Below, one piece after another: positions 48,312 to 57,460 of a DNA stretch of 64,000 nucleotides. Source of the stretch: Bin125 sp026705025 (GTDB lineage: Bacteria; Chloroflexota; Dehalococcoidia; Bin125); NCBI GenBank assembly GCA_026705025.1, contig JAPPBN010000032.1:1-64000 (forward strand). The letters run 5' to 3'. The position numbers and the translations under genes are program-made. The notes beneath the pieces are model-generated. The model did not search any database and was not told the DNA's origin. It worked only from the letters and a program-made list of their open reading frames with translations. Positions within the stretch are counted from its first letter, which is position 1. Each line of letters begins with the position of its first letter.

Positions 48312-50654
48312 ATGCCCGACAGCCGACCCGGTCCGCTCGCCAACGTCCGCGTCATCGACCTGACTGACGATCGCGCCATCTACGCGGGCAAGCTCATCGC
48401 CGATCTCGGCGCTCAGGTCGTCAGAGTCGAGCCAGCCGGCGGCGACCCGCTCAGGCAGCGCGGCCCGTTTCACGGCAATGGCGCATCGCTCTGGCACGGC
48501 TTCTTCGCCAGTTCCCGCGACTTCCAGACCGAGGAACCTGACTCGGTCTCCAGGCTGGCCCGATCCGCCGACGTCATTCTCGACTGCGAACGGCTGAGCG
48601 ATCCCGAGGCCCTGCTGGAAGCGAATCCGCGCCTCGTCATCGTCGACGTCACCTCATTTGGTCGATCCGGACCCTGGACGGACTACCAGGCGCCGGGACT
48701 CGTCGCTGAGGCGCTGGGCGGCGTCGCCGCCACCTCTGGTGACGCCGACACACCGCCGCTCAAGCTCTACGGGGACCAGTACGCGTTCGTCGGAGGCGTC
48801 TACGCCGCCGTCGGCGCGCTGGCCGCGCTCAACCATGCCCGCGAGACCGGACAGGGCCAGATTGTCCGTCTGAGCACCCACCAGGCGCTGGGCAGCATTC
48901 TTGAGCATGTGCTGATGTGGGCCTGGCACCACGAGATGCTGCCGTTCGCGGACGGCCCCGTGCTTCCGCGGCAGGGCTCGCTGCACTGGTCCAACGCCTA
49001 CGTCGTGATGCAGGCGATCGGCGGCTCGATCATGATCACGCCGACGCCCGACTTTTCCAAGCAGGTCGCCTGGCTGATCGAAGAGGGGACCGGGATGGAC
49101 CTGCTGGACGAGCGCTTCAGCGATCCCGCCAATCTGGCCGAGATGATCGACCTGACCATGACCACCCTGAGGGAGTGGGTTAGCACCAAGGAGGTCGAGC
49201 CCTTCTTCCATGAGGCCCAGGCCCGGCACCACCCATACGGCTGGGTCATGACCACGCCTGAGGTCGCGGCCAACCCGCAGCTCGAAGCCCGCGACTGGTG
49301 GACGCCTTACCCCGTCGGAGATGCGATGGTGAGAGGCCCCGGCGCGCCCTACCACTTCTCCGACACCCCGTGGCGCGTCAAGAGCCTCGACGATCCTCCC
49401 GCCTCCCCTTCGCAGGGAGAGGCGCCGCAGGCGGAGGTGATCCCCCACAGCGGTCGCCCCACCACCGGACCCCTCGAAGGCATCCGCATCCTCGACTTCA
49501 CCCACGTCCTCGCCGGACCGTTCGCCACCCGCGTCCTCGCCGACATGGGCGCCGACGTCGTCAAGATCATGTCCTCGACCCGCGCCGGGCTGGCCGGCGG
49601 CGTCGACCACCCGTACCACGCGCTCTGGAACCGCAACAAGCGCGTCTTCCAGCTCGACCTCAGCCGCCAGGAAGCCCGCGACATCGCCCGCGAACTGGCG
49701 CTCCAGGCCGATGTCGTGATCGATAACTTCTCCGTCGGCGTGCTCGACCGCTGGGGCATCGGCTACGAAGCGGTCAGCCCCGACAATCCCGGCGTCGTCT
49801 ACATCGGGATGTCCGGCATGGGCACGTCCGGTCCCTGGTCCAAGTACGTCACCTACGCACCCACCGTTCACGCCTTGGCCGGCCTCACCTACCTCACCGG
49901 CGTGCCCGGCCGCAATGACATCGGCATCGGTTTCAGCTACAACGATCACATGGCCGGTCTGCACGGTGCGGTCGCGGTACTCGCCGCGCTCGAAGGCCGT
50001 CGACTGACTGGCAAAGGCCAGCGGATCGACATGAGCCAGTTCGAGGTCGGCGTCAACTTCGGCGGCCCGGCCTTGCTCAACTGGTTCGCCAACGGCGTCG
50101 CCGCCGAACCGGTCGGCAACGACCCGCCCTGGGAATCATGGGCCCCGCACGCGATCTACCCCTGCGCGGACGCGGATCGGTGGTGCGCGATCGCAGTCAT
50201 CGACGATGAGCAGTGGAGCTCGTTATGTCGGTTGATGGAAGCCGACGACTGGCTCAACGACAACGGACTGGCCACGGTCCAAGGACGAGCAGCCAGAAGA
50301 GGCGAGATCGACGGCCGCATCTCTCAATGGACCGCCGCCCAGGATCGCTACGAGCTCATGCACCGCTGCCAGCAGGCCGGCGTCCCCGCCGGAGTCGTCC
50401 AGACCGGCGACGACCTCGTCACCCGAGACCCGCAGCTCGCCCAGGCCAACATGCACTTCGCCTACGACGACCCCCACCCCGACCTCGGACCGCTCAAAGC
50501 CGACCGGCTGGCGCTGCGCTTTGAGAAAACTCCCGCAACCGTCTACAACCGCTCCGAGGTCTACGGAGAATCTAACCTCTCAGTCGCAGCCGATTGGCTC
50601 GGCATGTCTGCGGATGAGGTGGCTCGCCTCGAAGCCGAAGGCGTCGTGGAATAA
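48312..50654 (+). CDS. CaiB/BaiF family CoA-transferase, two-domain fusion
   Basis: A 780-residue protein made of two class III CoA-transferase halves, joined near residue 370 at a Pro/Ala-rich linker. The C-terminal half starts with GIRILDFTHVLAGPFATRVLADMGADVVKI and is complete: the catalytic Asp lies at residue 573 in GQRIDMSQFEVG. In the N-terminal half the same position is Arg186 (QIVRLSTHQ), so that half is probably not catalytic. Family members transfer CoA between acids. Its acid pair is unknown; linkage to the divergent acyl-CoA dehydrogenase suggests a catabolic acyl-CoA route. Confidence 0.85.
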   Translation: MPDSRPGPLANVRVIDLTDDRAIYAGKLIADLGAQVVRVEPAGGDPLRQRGPFHGNGASLWHGFFASSRDFQTEEPDSVSRLARSADVILDCERLSDPEALLEANPRLVIVDVTSFGRSGPWTDYQAPGLVAEALGGVAATSGDADTPPLKLYGDQYAFVGGVYAAVGALAALNHARETGQGQIVRLSTHQALGSILEHVLMWAWHHEMLPFADGPVLPRQGSLHWSNAYVVMQAIGGSIMITPTPDFSKQVAWLIEEGTGMDLLDERFSDPANLAEMIDLTMTTLREWVSTKEVEPFFHEAQARHHPYGWVMTTPEVAANPQLEARDWWTPYPVGDAMVRGPGAPYHFSDTPWRVKSLDDPPASPSQGEAPQAEVIPHSGRPTTGPLEGIRILDFTHVLAGPFATRVLADMGADVVKIMSSTRAGLAGGVDHPYHALWNRNKRVFQLDLSRQEARDIARELALQADVVIDNFSVGVLDRWGIGYEAVSPDNPGVVYIGMSGMGTSGPWSKYVTYAPTVHALAGLTYLTGVPGRNDIGIGFSYNDHMAGLHGAVAVLAALEGRRLTGKGQRIDMSQFEVGVNFGGPALLNWFANGVAAEPVGNDPPWESWAPHAIYPCADADRWCAIAVIDDEQWSSLCRLMEADDWLNDNGLATVQGRAARRGEIDGRISQWTAAQDRYELMHRCQQAGVPAGVVQTGDDLVTRDPQLAQANMHFAYDDPHPDLGPLKADRLALRFEKTPATVYNRSEVYGESNLSVAADWLGMSADEVARLEAEGVVE

Positions 50655-50978
50655 TTCGTCTGCGTCCTCCTTTCTGTCGCTGTCGATTGCCGGTTTCAGG
50701 TTTTCGCTGAACTTTTTTTCTGGCGGAGCTGAGCGCCTCGATCTCCCTTGTTTTACTGGGTTTCGTGCTTCAGGTCTTTCAGCCTTTTTCAGGTTTCTTC
50801 AGGTTGTTTCAGCGCACCTGATGGGGGAGATTCGTTCTGGAGCGTTCGGATCTGTTCGGCTGCGTTCGGCTGAATCGCGGACGGAGGAAACCGATCGCCG
50901 GCTGTGTGAGTGCGGTCATGTGGCTGCGCTCTCATGATTGGAATACAGAACGGATAAGCGCATTGTACGGCGCTGCGG
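50655..50978. other. 324-bp intergenic stretch with phased TTCAG repeats
   Basis: No gene is supported here. The stretch is less GC-rich than its surroundings and has T-runs. TTCAG recurs at 50769, 50778, 50788, 50798 and 50808, spaced 9, 10, 10 and 10 bp. It lies between two convergent genes, so a terminator or a protein-binding array are the options. GTTCGG is repeated near 50847-50865. Confidence 0.55.
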
Positions 50979-51497
50979 TCAACGAGGCGGCTCGGCCCAG
51001 GATCGGATGTAATCGGATTGTCGTGTCGTTTGCGGAGTCGAAGCGTATTCGCCGCCCCAGGTCGATTTGACGTTCTGCTGCCAGAGGGTCTGCAACTGGT
51101 CGATCGCGTCCTCCGCGCCGAGCCCATACCGCCGCAGCCAGCAGCCCACGACGGTGCCCGTGCGGCCGTGTCCGCCCCAGCAATGTAGGTAGACGAGGTT
51201 CTGGCGTTCGATTTCGGCATCGATGCGGTCGAGGATCGCCGACATCTCGGATATGTCGTTCGGCACGCTGACGTCGCGGATCGGGAATCGCAGGTGCCTG
51301 ACGCCCTCAGGCAGCAGATGCGCGTACGGCTCGAGTTCGCCTGCTTCGGTGAGGTCAATGAAGACGTCGACGCCCGAGTCGAGGACCGGGCCGAGTTTCT
51401 TCCGAGCGGAAGCCTTGGTCTTGTTGCCCGGGTAGTTGCCGGCAAGGAATCGGTCGGGGACGACCCAGAAGGACTGGTTGTGGGGGAGCGCGGTCAT
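50979..51497 (-). CDS. Dual-specificity/tyrosine phosphatase-like protein
   Basis: A 172-residue protein-tyrosine-phosphatase fold. The P-loop is HCWGGHGRTG with Cys106 and Arg112 (C-x5-R), and Asp75 in FPIRDVSVP is the likely general acid. The N-terminus FWVVPDRFLAGNYPGNKT and the C-terminal ETQ-like TPQTTRQSDYIRSW match small bacterial and cyanobacterial family members. It may act on phosphotyrosine, phosphoserine or phosphorylated small molecules. It precedes the Mrr-like gene by 21 bp on the strand order (Mrr is upstream), so they may be cotranscribed. Confidence 0.82.
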   Translation of the reverse strand: MTALPHNQSFWVVPDRFLAGNYPGNKTKASARKKLGPVLDSGVDVFIDLTEAGELEPYAHLLPEGVRHLRFPIRDVSVPNDISEMSAILDRIDAEIERQNLVYLHCWGGHGRTGTVVGCWLRRYGLGAEDAIDQLQTLWQQNVKSTWGGEYASTPQTTRQSDYIRSWAEPPR

Positions 51498-51518
51498 GTG
51501 AGATTCCGCACAGGCGTG

Positions 51519-52505
51519 TTAGGTGGCGTCTGGCGTGAGGAAGTCCAGCCGCTCGCGAAAGTCTGGCGACATCTTGTCCCAGTGCTCCCTGATCAGTGCG
51601 ACTAGTTTGGGACCGTCAATCAAGGCGATGTAGGGATAGTCCGGCTCCGTCGCAACTTCGCGCGCCCCCTTGGCGAAGCTCGATGTCGTCACAAACACCC
51701 CGCGGCCTCCGAACTTGATTCCACCTCGAAGCTCGCGGACCGCCTTGGCGTTGATGTTGTTCCCCCACTTGTATCGCTTCACCTGGACGAAGAGCGGCAC
51801 ATCGGGAGTGAGCAAGTCGGAACTGACTGCCCAAATGTCGACTCCTCCGTCCGGACCGGGAGGACTAATGCTCAGCACTTCACAGCCCATGGCGGACAGT
51901 AGGTCGGCGATCAGATCTTGCGCCTGTTCCCAGTTGACCTCATCAATCAGCTTTGCGAGCGCAGCCAGAATCGCGGGGTCGATCGGATCAGACTTCGGAG
52001 TGGGAGCAGGGCTCGCGGACCCGATAACGACACGATCCCAGAAGGAATCGGCGTCATCGCTGATCGGCACGACCGTCGGGCGTTGCCTCATCCTGATCTG
52101 ATGTTCATCAGAGCAGTCGTACCGGGAGAGATGATCCTCTTGCCACACAACTGGGCGGTGATGTCCGTGGAATCCGCCGTCTTCGTAGTGCACCTCTTTG
52201 TAGTAGGGGCTTCGGTCCTGAACGGTGCCATGTCGCAGCACCTTATGATCCGTCGTTGGAGTCAAGACGACATCGCCAGGCTTGATCTCGTGCAGGAAAT
52301 AGTGAATCTGTCTCGCGAATCGCCTTGCCAGATGGAGTCGGTCAGGGTTGTGTGATCGGCACTTTTCCTCAATCTGGTCCAGATTTCTCAAATGCGCGAT
52401 GTCTTCTCGGATGCCGAATCCGAAGCTGATGTGGGGGTGCGGGCCCTCTGTGAATTCGTCCAGACTCTTCCCCGCGTCAGCACGCACGACCCAGACCCTT
52501 GGCAT
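51519..52505 (-). CDS. Mrr-like restriction endonuclease with N-terminal sensor-like domain
   Basis: A 328-residue protein. The C-terminal Mrr_cat core has GPDGGVDIWAVSSD then LFVQVKRYKWG, giving the Asp and Gln-x-Lys of the PD-(D/E)xK fold. It continues with GGRGVFVTTSSFAKGAREVA. The N-terminal half (MPRVWVVRADAGKSLDEFTE, then LHEIKPGDVVLTPTTD) resembles the sensor part of other Mrr-like enzymes, which may read modified bases. Mrr cleaves methylated DNA in E. coli. Together with the DUF262 gene at 45086 it suggests a small anti-phage islet. Confidence 0.85.
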   Translation of the reverse strand: MPRVWVVRADAGKSLDEFTEGPHPHISFGFGIREDIAHLRNLDQIEEKCRSHNPDRLHLARRFARQIHYFLHEIKPGDVVLTPTTDHKVLRHGTVQDRSPYYKEVHYEDGGFHGHHRPVVWQEDHLSRYDCSDEHQIRMRQRPTVVPISDDADSFWDRVVIGSASPAPTPKSDPIDPAILAALAKLIDEVNWEQAQDLIADLLSAMGCEVLSISPPGPDGGVDIWAVSSDLLTPDVPLFVQVKRYKWGNNINAKAVRELRGGIKFGGRGVFVTTSSFAKGAREVATEPDYPYIALIDGPKLVALIREHWDKMSPDFRERLDFLTPDAT

Positions 52506-52542
52506 TGTGATTTCCTAGCGTGAGCCCGGGTGCCCGATCAGG

Positions 52543-52572
52543 CGAGATTCCCGCGGCGAGCGCGGGAATGAC
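52543..52572. repeat. Palindromic intergenic repeat, family C, copy 4
   Basis: CGAGATTCCCGCGG ... CGCGGGAATGAC. This is the ATTCCCGC version, as in copy 3 but with a longer perfect stem. It lies in the gap between the ThDP enzyme and the Mrr-like gene. Confidence 0.75.
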
Positions 52573-52610
52573 GGGGTTGGGGCGGGTGCGACTGTGACCT
52601 GGGGCGGCGG

Positions 52611-52652
52611 GCCCCCTCAGTCACTTCGTGGCAGCTCCCCCAGAGGGGGAGC
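52611..52652. repeat. Palindromic intergenic repeat, family B, copy 3 (inverted)
   Basis: GCCCCCTCAG then a short hairpin, then AGCTCCCCC / GGGGGAGCT. It is the reverse complement of the family-B unit. It ends just before the stop of the ThDP enzyme gene on the minus strand. Confidence 0.7.
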
Positions 52653-52661
52653 TCTTTGTCC

Positions 52662-54308
52662 CTAGCGGAACACCGAGTAGTCGATCTCCTTCGACGTGAT
52701 TACTTCGATCAGCGCTGGCTGACCGTCCTCGGTGGCCCGGATGCCTCGCTTGAAGGCGGCGTTGAGGTCTTCGGGGGACTCGACGCGTTCTCCGTATCCG
52801 CCGAAGGCTTTGGCCATGTCGGCGTAGTGGCCGGAGATGTCGGTGGCCCGGTACTTCTCGGTGGCGGTCTTCATGATCGGCAGCTCAATTGCCATCGAGA
52901 AGTTGTTGAGCAGCACGCTGAGGATCGGAATGTTCTCGCGCACGGCGGTCTCGAAGTCCATGCCGGTCATGCCGATCGCGGCGTCGCCCCAGACGTTGAC
53001 GCAGGTCTTCTCGGGATCGGAGACCTTGGCGCCCATCGCGTAGCCGAGTCCGGTGCCCAGTTGCGTCGTCTTGCCCCAGCCGATGTAGCTGAGCGGCGTG
53101 GTTGAATTCCAGAACGGCGACATCTGGTCGCGCGGCGAACCGGCGTCGTGGGTCGCCACGACGTTGTCGATCCCGACCGTTTCATCCAGCGTCGCGTGCA
53201 GGTCGCGCAGCGCGCGGTAGGGGTTGACCGGCGTGTCGTTCGAGTCGGTCTTGTGCGACCAGTCCTTGCGCCACTGGCCGTTGACCTCGGCGATCTTCGC
53301 GGCGATTGCGTCGGCGCGGCCACGCGGGCCAGAGATCAACTCGCGCACCTCGCCGATGATCGCATCGAGCACCAGCGCGGCGTCGCCGACGACGCCTTCG
53401 GAGATCTCGACCTCGTTGTTGAAGTCCTCGGGGTCGAGGGTTGAGTGGATGTAGTACGGACCCTTGGGCATCTGCAGACCGAAGCCGGTCTTGGCGAAGG
53501 AGCAGCCGATGCCGAAGACGACGTCCGCGTCGCGCAGGAACTCGTGCACCGCCTGCGGGAAGGCGCGGCCGCCGGAGCCCAGCGAGAGCGGATGCGTCTC
53601 GGGGAAGGCGCTCTTGCCCTGCAGCGAGGTCGTGACCGGAGACTCGAGCAGCTCGGCCAGCTCCTTGAGCTGATCCCAGGCCCTGGCGTAGTGGACGCCT
53701 TGACCGGCGTAGATCACCGGACGCTCGGCGTTGACCAGCGTCTGCGCCGCCTTGCGCGCGTCGGCCGGGTCCGGGCCGGAACGGTAGGCCGGCGTCGGCG
53801 TGTAGTTGATCGGCTCCTCGATCTCGGCGCCCCAGAGGTCGCCCGGGATCTCCAGCACGACCGGCCGCTGGCGGCCGTTCTTGGCGTGCGTGAACGCGCG
53901 CCGGACGGCGTTGGCCAGGTCGTTGGCGTCGGTCAGCTGCTCGGTCCACTTGCTCACGTGCTGGAAGTTGACCAGACCGGAGAAATTGGGCGCGACGTTC
54001 GACTGCGCGCGAGCGTAGCCGCCGGGAATCGCAACCATCGGCGCCGACTCCGACCAGGCCTGGGCCAGACCGCCGAACGAGTTCTCCGAGCCGGGACCGT
54101 TCTGGGTCAGATACACGGCCACCCGGTCGCCCGAGTTCATCCGGGCGAAGGCGTCGGCGATGTGAATCCCGGTCCGCTCCTGGCGCACGATGATCGTGCG
54201 GATATCGGCCTCGGCCGCCGCCTCGAAGATCGGGTTGACGGGATAGCCGACCACGAAGTCGACCCCTTCCCGCTTCAACATCTCGGCAATCGCGTTTGCA
54301 GTTCTCAT
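52662..54308 (-). CDS. Thiamine-diphosphate-dependent enzyme (acetolactate synthase-like)
   Basis: A 548-residue ThDP enzyme. ATG 54308 follows AAGGAGA with good spacing. The cofactor-activating Glu is Glu44 in VRQERTGIHIADAFARM, the middle domain carries the VIYAGQGVHYARAWDQLKEL-type region, and the ThDP site is GDAAIGMTGMDFETAVREN followed by LLNN. The three-domain plan matches acetolactate synthase, oxalyl-CoA decarboxylase and related 2-oxoacid decarboxylases. No ilvN-type regulatory subunit is adjacent, so catabolic use is more likely than Ile/Val synthesis. The exact substrate is not determined. Confidence 0.88.
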   Translation of the reverse strand: MRTANAIAEMLKREGVDFVVGYPVNPIFEAAAEADIRTIIVRQERTGIHIADAFARMNSGDRVAVYLTQNGPGSENSFGGLAQAWSESAPMVAIPGGYARAQSNVAPNFSGLVNFQHVSKWTEQLTDANDLANAVRRAFTHAKNGRQRPVVLEIPGDLWGAEIEEPINYTPTPAYRSGPDPADARKAAQTLVNAERPVIYAGQGVHYARAWDQLKELAELLESPVTTSLQGKSAFPETHPLSLGSGGRAFPQAVHEFLRDADVVFGIGCSFAKTGFGLQMPKGPYYIHSTLDPEDFNNEVEISEGVVGDAALVLDAIIGEVRELISGPRGRADAIAAKIAEVNGQWRKDWSHKTDSNDTPVNPYRALRDLHATLDETVGIDNVVATHDAGSPRDQMSPFWNSTTPLSYIGWGKTTQLGTGLGYAMGAKVSDPEKTCVNVWGDAAIGMTGMDFETAVRENIPILSVLLNNFSMAIELPIMKTATEKYRATDISGHYADMAKAFGGYGERVESPEDLNAAFKRGIRATEDGQPALIEVITSKEIDYSVFR

Positions 54309-54331
54309 ATTGGTGTCTCCTTGAGGTTCGG

Positions 54332-54366
54332 CCCTCACCCTAACCCTCTCCCTCAGGGAGAGGGGA
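54332..54366. repeat. Palindromic intergenic repeat, family A, copy 5 (inverted)
   Basis: CCCTCACCCTAACCCTCTCCC then TCAGGGAGAGGGG. It lies between the ThDP enzyme start and the amidase stop, both on the minus strand. Confidence 0.8.
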
Positions 54367-54381
54367 CTTCTGGCTGGCTAT

Positions 54382-55812
54382 CTACGCGTCCGAGTGTACG
54401 GGAGGCTTCCGATTCGCCCACGGTTGCGCCTGTTCGAGCGCCGACCCGATCCGAATCAGCGACGCCTCGTCGCCGTAGGGGGCGACAAAGTGGGTACCGA
54501 TCGGCAGGCCGTCCTCGTTCCAGTAGAGCGGGATCGAGGCGGCGGGGTTGCCGGCAGAGTTGAAGGTCGATGTGTAGGCCACGGTGTAGGCGACGTCCTC
54601 GCCCTGGGCGCGCATGTCGTCGCGGTCGAGGTTGAGGTGGCCGAGCGGGAAGGGCGGCATCGCCATCGTCGGCGTGAGCATCAGATCATACCCGGTGAAG
54701 AAGCCGGCGACGATCCTGCCGATCGCGTGGACAGCCCGCGTGGCGCGAATATAGTCGGCGGCGCTGGGCTGTTCTGAGTTGATCATTTGCCAGGTGATCG
54801 GTTCGACGTCTTCGGGATTGGGTTCGCGTCCGAGCTGGGCGGCGCGGTCCTGGACCGCGACCAGCGTGCTGGGGCGAACGACATTCCAGAGGGCGATGCG
54901 CAGCTCTTCCGGGATCTCCAGCTCCGCCTCCTCAACCTCCAGCCCGAGCTGTCGGCAGAGGTCGGCGGCGAGGTCGACGGCTGCGACGCATTCGGGGTGC
55001 GTCTCGACGCCGTTGAAGGCGGTCGTGATGACGCCGACGCGCAGATTGCCCGGGTCCCGGCCAACCTCGTCGAGCCAGGGACGCTCCGGCGGCGGAGGGT
55101 AGTACGGGGCGCCGAGATCGGGACCGGCGGTGGCGTCGAGCAGCGCGGCCGAGTCGCGGACGCTGCGGGAGACGGCGTGGATCGTAGACTGCCCGGCCCA
55201 GCCCTCGCCGACGTCCGGTCCGGCAGGCGTGCGAGCGCGCGTCGGCTTGAGGCCGAACAAGCCGCAGCAGGAGGCCGGGATGCGGATGCTGCCGCCGCCA
55301 TCGGAGGCATTTGCAACCGGGAGGATGCCAGCCGCTACCGCTGCCGCCGCGCCGCCCGAGGAGCCTCCTGCCGTGTGCTCGAGATTCCAGGGGTTACGAG
55401 TCTTGCCGTGGAGGATCGACTCGGTCGTGGCGGTGATCCCGAATTCGGGCGACGTGGATCGACCGAAAATCGAGAGACCGGCGGCCTTGTAGCGCGTCGT
55501 CATCTCGTGGTCATGGTCCGGGACGTAGTCGGCGAAGATGCGTGAGCCGTTGCTCATCGGCTGACCGGCGTACAGCAGGTAGAGGTCCTTGAGCAGGAAG
55601 GGCACGCCGGTGAAGGGGCCGTCAGGCAGACCCGCGTACGCTCGCTCCCGCGCTTCGTCGTAGTAGGGATAGACGACCGCATTGATCTGCGGATTAACCC
55701 GCTCGGCTCGTTCGATCGCCTCCTCGAGCAACTCTGTTGCCGATACCTCGTTCTCGGCGACCATCCGCGCCAGTTCCAACCCGTCGAAGTCCGAGTAGCG
55801 CTGTATTGCCAT
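54382..55812 (-). CDS. Amidase signature family protein
   Basis: A 476-residue amidase. The triad is Lys75 in GVPFLLKDLY, cis-Ser151 in AGGSSGGAAAA and nucleophile Ser175 in DGGGSIRIPAS, again with the FAAH spacings. It differs clearly from the amidase at 1611-2999. The start overlaps nothing and is 27 bp from the divergent rph ATG. It is upstream of the ThDP enzyme gene on the same strand with a repeat in between. Family relatives act on aliphatic or aryl amides; the substrate is unknown. Confidence 0.88.
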   Translation of the reverse strand: MAIQRYSDFDGLELARMVAENEVSATELLEEAIERAERVNPQINAVVYPYYDEARERAYAGLPDGPFTGVPFLLKDLYLLYAGQPMSNGSRIFADYVPDHDHEMTTRYKAAGLSIFGRSTSPEFGITATTESILHGKTRNPWNLEHTAGGSSGGAAAAVAAGILPVANASDGGGSIRIPASCCGLFGLKPTRARTPAGPDVGEGWAGQSTIHAVSRSVRDSAALLDATAGPDLGAPYYPPPPERPWLDEVGRDPGNLRVGVITTAFNGVETHPECVAAVDLAADLCRQLGLEVEEAELEIPEELRIALWNVVRPSTLVAVQDRAAQLGREPNPEDVEPITWQMINSEQPSAADYIRATRAVHAIGRIVAGFFTGYDLMLTPTMAMPPFPLGHLNLDRDDMRAQGEDVAYTVAYTSTFNSAGNPAASIPLYWNEDGLPIGTHFVAPYGDEASLIRIGSALEQAQPWANRKPPVHSDA

Positions 55813-55839
55813 CTGTCCGTCCTCTCCTAAGCTCTACGC

Positions 55840-56544
55840 ATGGTACGCATCGACGGCCGACAGCCCAACGAGTTACGTCCGCTCAGCTTTGAACTTGGCG
55901 TGCAGAAGCACGCCGACGGCTCGTGCATTGTCTCCCTGGGCGATACCCGCGTGCTCTGCGCTGTGACGGTTGAGGAACAGGTCCCGCGCTGGATGCGCGG
56001 TTCCGCTCGCGGCTGGCTGACCGCCGAGTACAACATGCTGCCCGCGGCCACCAACACCCGCTCCAACCGCGAGCGCGTGCTCTCCGCCGGGCGGACCAAG
56101 GAGATCCAGCGTCTGATCGGACGCAGCCTCCGCGCCGCCATCGATCTCGACGTCCTCGGCGAGCGAACCTTCAACATCGACTGCGACGTGCTCGACGCCG
56201 ACGGCGGGACCCGAACCGCGGCGATCACCGGCGCATTCGTCGCCGTCAACCAGGCGATCGACAAACTCGCCTACGACCAGTCGCCCATCGTCTCCGCCGT
56301 CGCCGCGGTGAGCGTCGGCATCATCGACGGCCAGGTGCTCGTCGACCTCGACTACGCCGAGGACTCCAGCGCCGACGTCGACTGCAACATCGTCGGGCTG
56401 GCCACGGGCGGTCTCGTCGAGGTCCAGGGCACCGCCGAGGGTCACTCGTTCAGTCCCGGACAACTCGGTGACATGGTCGCCGCGGCTCAATCAGCGCTCA
56501 GGGAAATGTTCGCCGCTCAGCAGGCGGCCATCGCTCAGAAGTAG
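55840..56544 (+). CDS. rph: Ribonuclease PH
   Basis: A 234-residue RNase PH, close to the usual 240. Conserved segments are RIDGRQPNELRPLSFELGVQ, GDTRVLCAVTVEEQVPRW, RGWLTAEYNMLPAATNTR, GRTKEIQRLIGRSLRAAID and the RNA-site ISVG-like AVSVGIIDGQVLVDLDYAED. It is a phosphorolytic 3'-5' exonuclease that trims tRNA precursors. The amidase is divergent 27 bp away; the HIT-like gene converges and overlaps its last 10 bp. Confidence 0.94.
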   Translation: MVRIDGRQPNELRPLSFELGVQKHADGSCIVSLGDTRVLCAVTVEEQVPRWMRGSARGWLTAEYNMLPAATNTRSNRERVLSAGRTKEIQRLIGRSLRAAIDLDVLGERTFNIDCDVLDADGGTRTAAITGAFVAVNQAIDKLAYDQSPIVSAVAAVSVGIIDGQVLVDLDYAEDSSADVDCNIVGLATGGLVEVQGTAEGHSFSPGQLGDMVAAAQSALREMFAAQQAAIAQK

Positions 56545-57401
56545 TCAGCGTACAGCCCCAAATGGCTCCCGCCGACCAGCAGCACGTGCGCCGGGCCAAA
56601 CTCTTCGTCCGACTGCTGACCGGGGAAGTTGCTCATCACCCGAAACCCGCCCGGCGACGCTTCGGCTCCATGCTCAACCACATCAGCGCCGAGCTGTCCC
56701 ACGTCCGCCCACATCGCCCACTGTGAGATCGGCTGCCTTGGCACCGCCAGCAAGGCCATCTTCGGCAGCGAGCGATGCGGCGCGGTGAACCCGACCGACA
56801 CCGTCACCTGCCAGAGATTGGACCGGCCCGCCTCCAGCGTCGGCAGGGCGTCGTAGAAGATCGTCGATTCCGTCTCGTGAACAATCGTCGATCCGTTCCT
56901 CGTCACCGCTTCGAGCCAGGGCTCGCCCGTCGGCGACCAGCGCGACGGATCGAGTTCCTTGGCCGCGTGGACCTGTAGGTGCGCATGCGGCTGCGATTGC
57001 TCGCCCATTGAGCCGAAGTTGCAGAACACGCGAAATCCCGCCGGCGCCCGCTCGGCGTCTCGATCGTTCAGCCACTCGACCGTCTGCAGGCCATGGTCGC
57101 GCGCCGTTGCGCCGACCTCACCCAGGTCCGACCACAACTCGCTCTGCTGCGAATAGAACGGCGTCACTGAGTCCGAGTGCTCCTGCGGGATCACCAGCGA
57201 GGTCAGATCGAAAAACAGATACTGGTTTTCGAAGACGAATACTTCCGGTCGATCCTCCGACCATGGCGCTGATGGATCGCCGCGACGTGAGTCCGTGAAC
57301 CGCCGCTGCCCGTCGCGAAAGAACAGCGCCGACTCCGAGCCGTCCGCGATCCCGCAAAACACGCAAAACCGCGTCGGACGCTGCCCCGGCTTATTTGGCA
57401 T
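56535..57401 (-). CDS. HIT-like (GalT/HIT superfamily) protein with CxxC
   Basis: A 288-residue protein. The start ATG 57401 is chosen because the frame before it is only an antisense of the DUF1015 gene. The catalytic motif SQPHAHLQVH (His139, His141, Gln143, His145) is the H-x-H-x-Q form seen in galactose-1-phosphate uridylyltransferases and AP4A phosphorylases rather than the plain HIT triad. An N-terminal CVFC (Cys13, Cys16) may bind zinc. A nucleotidyl-transferase or phosphorylase role is likely. It converges with rph with a 10-bp overlap. Confidence 0.78.
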   Translation of the reverse strand: MPNKPGQRPTRFCVFCGIADGSESALFFRDGQRRFTDSRRGDPSAPWSEDRPEVFVFENQYLFFDLTSLVIPQEHSDSVTPFYSQQSELWSDLGEVGATARDHGLQTVEWLNDRDAERAPAGFRVFCNFGSMGEQSQPHAHLQVHAAKELDPSRWSPTGEPWLEAVTRNGSTIVHETESTIFYDALPTLEAGRSNLWQVTVSVGFTAPHRSLPKMALLAVPRQPISQWAMWADVGQLGADVVEHGAEASPGGFRVMSNFPGQQSDEEFGPAHVLLVGGSHLGLYADYF

Positions 57402-57460
57402 GAGCCTCAGCGTCGCACCAAACCCCCGACCGCGCAAACCCGTGAGATACCCTTTCTTTG

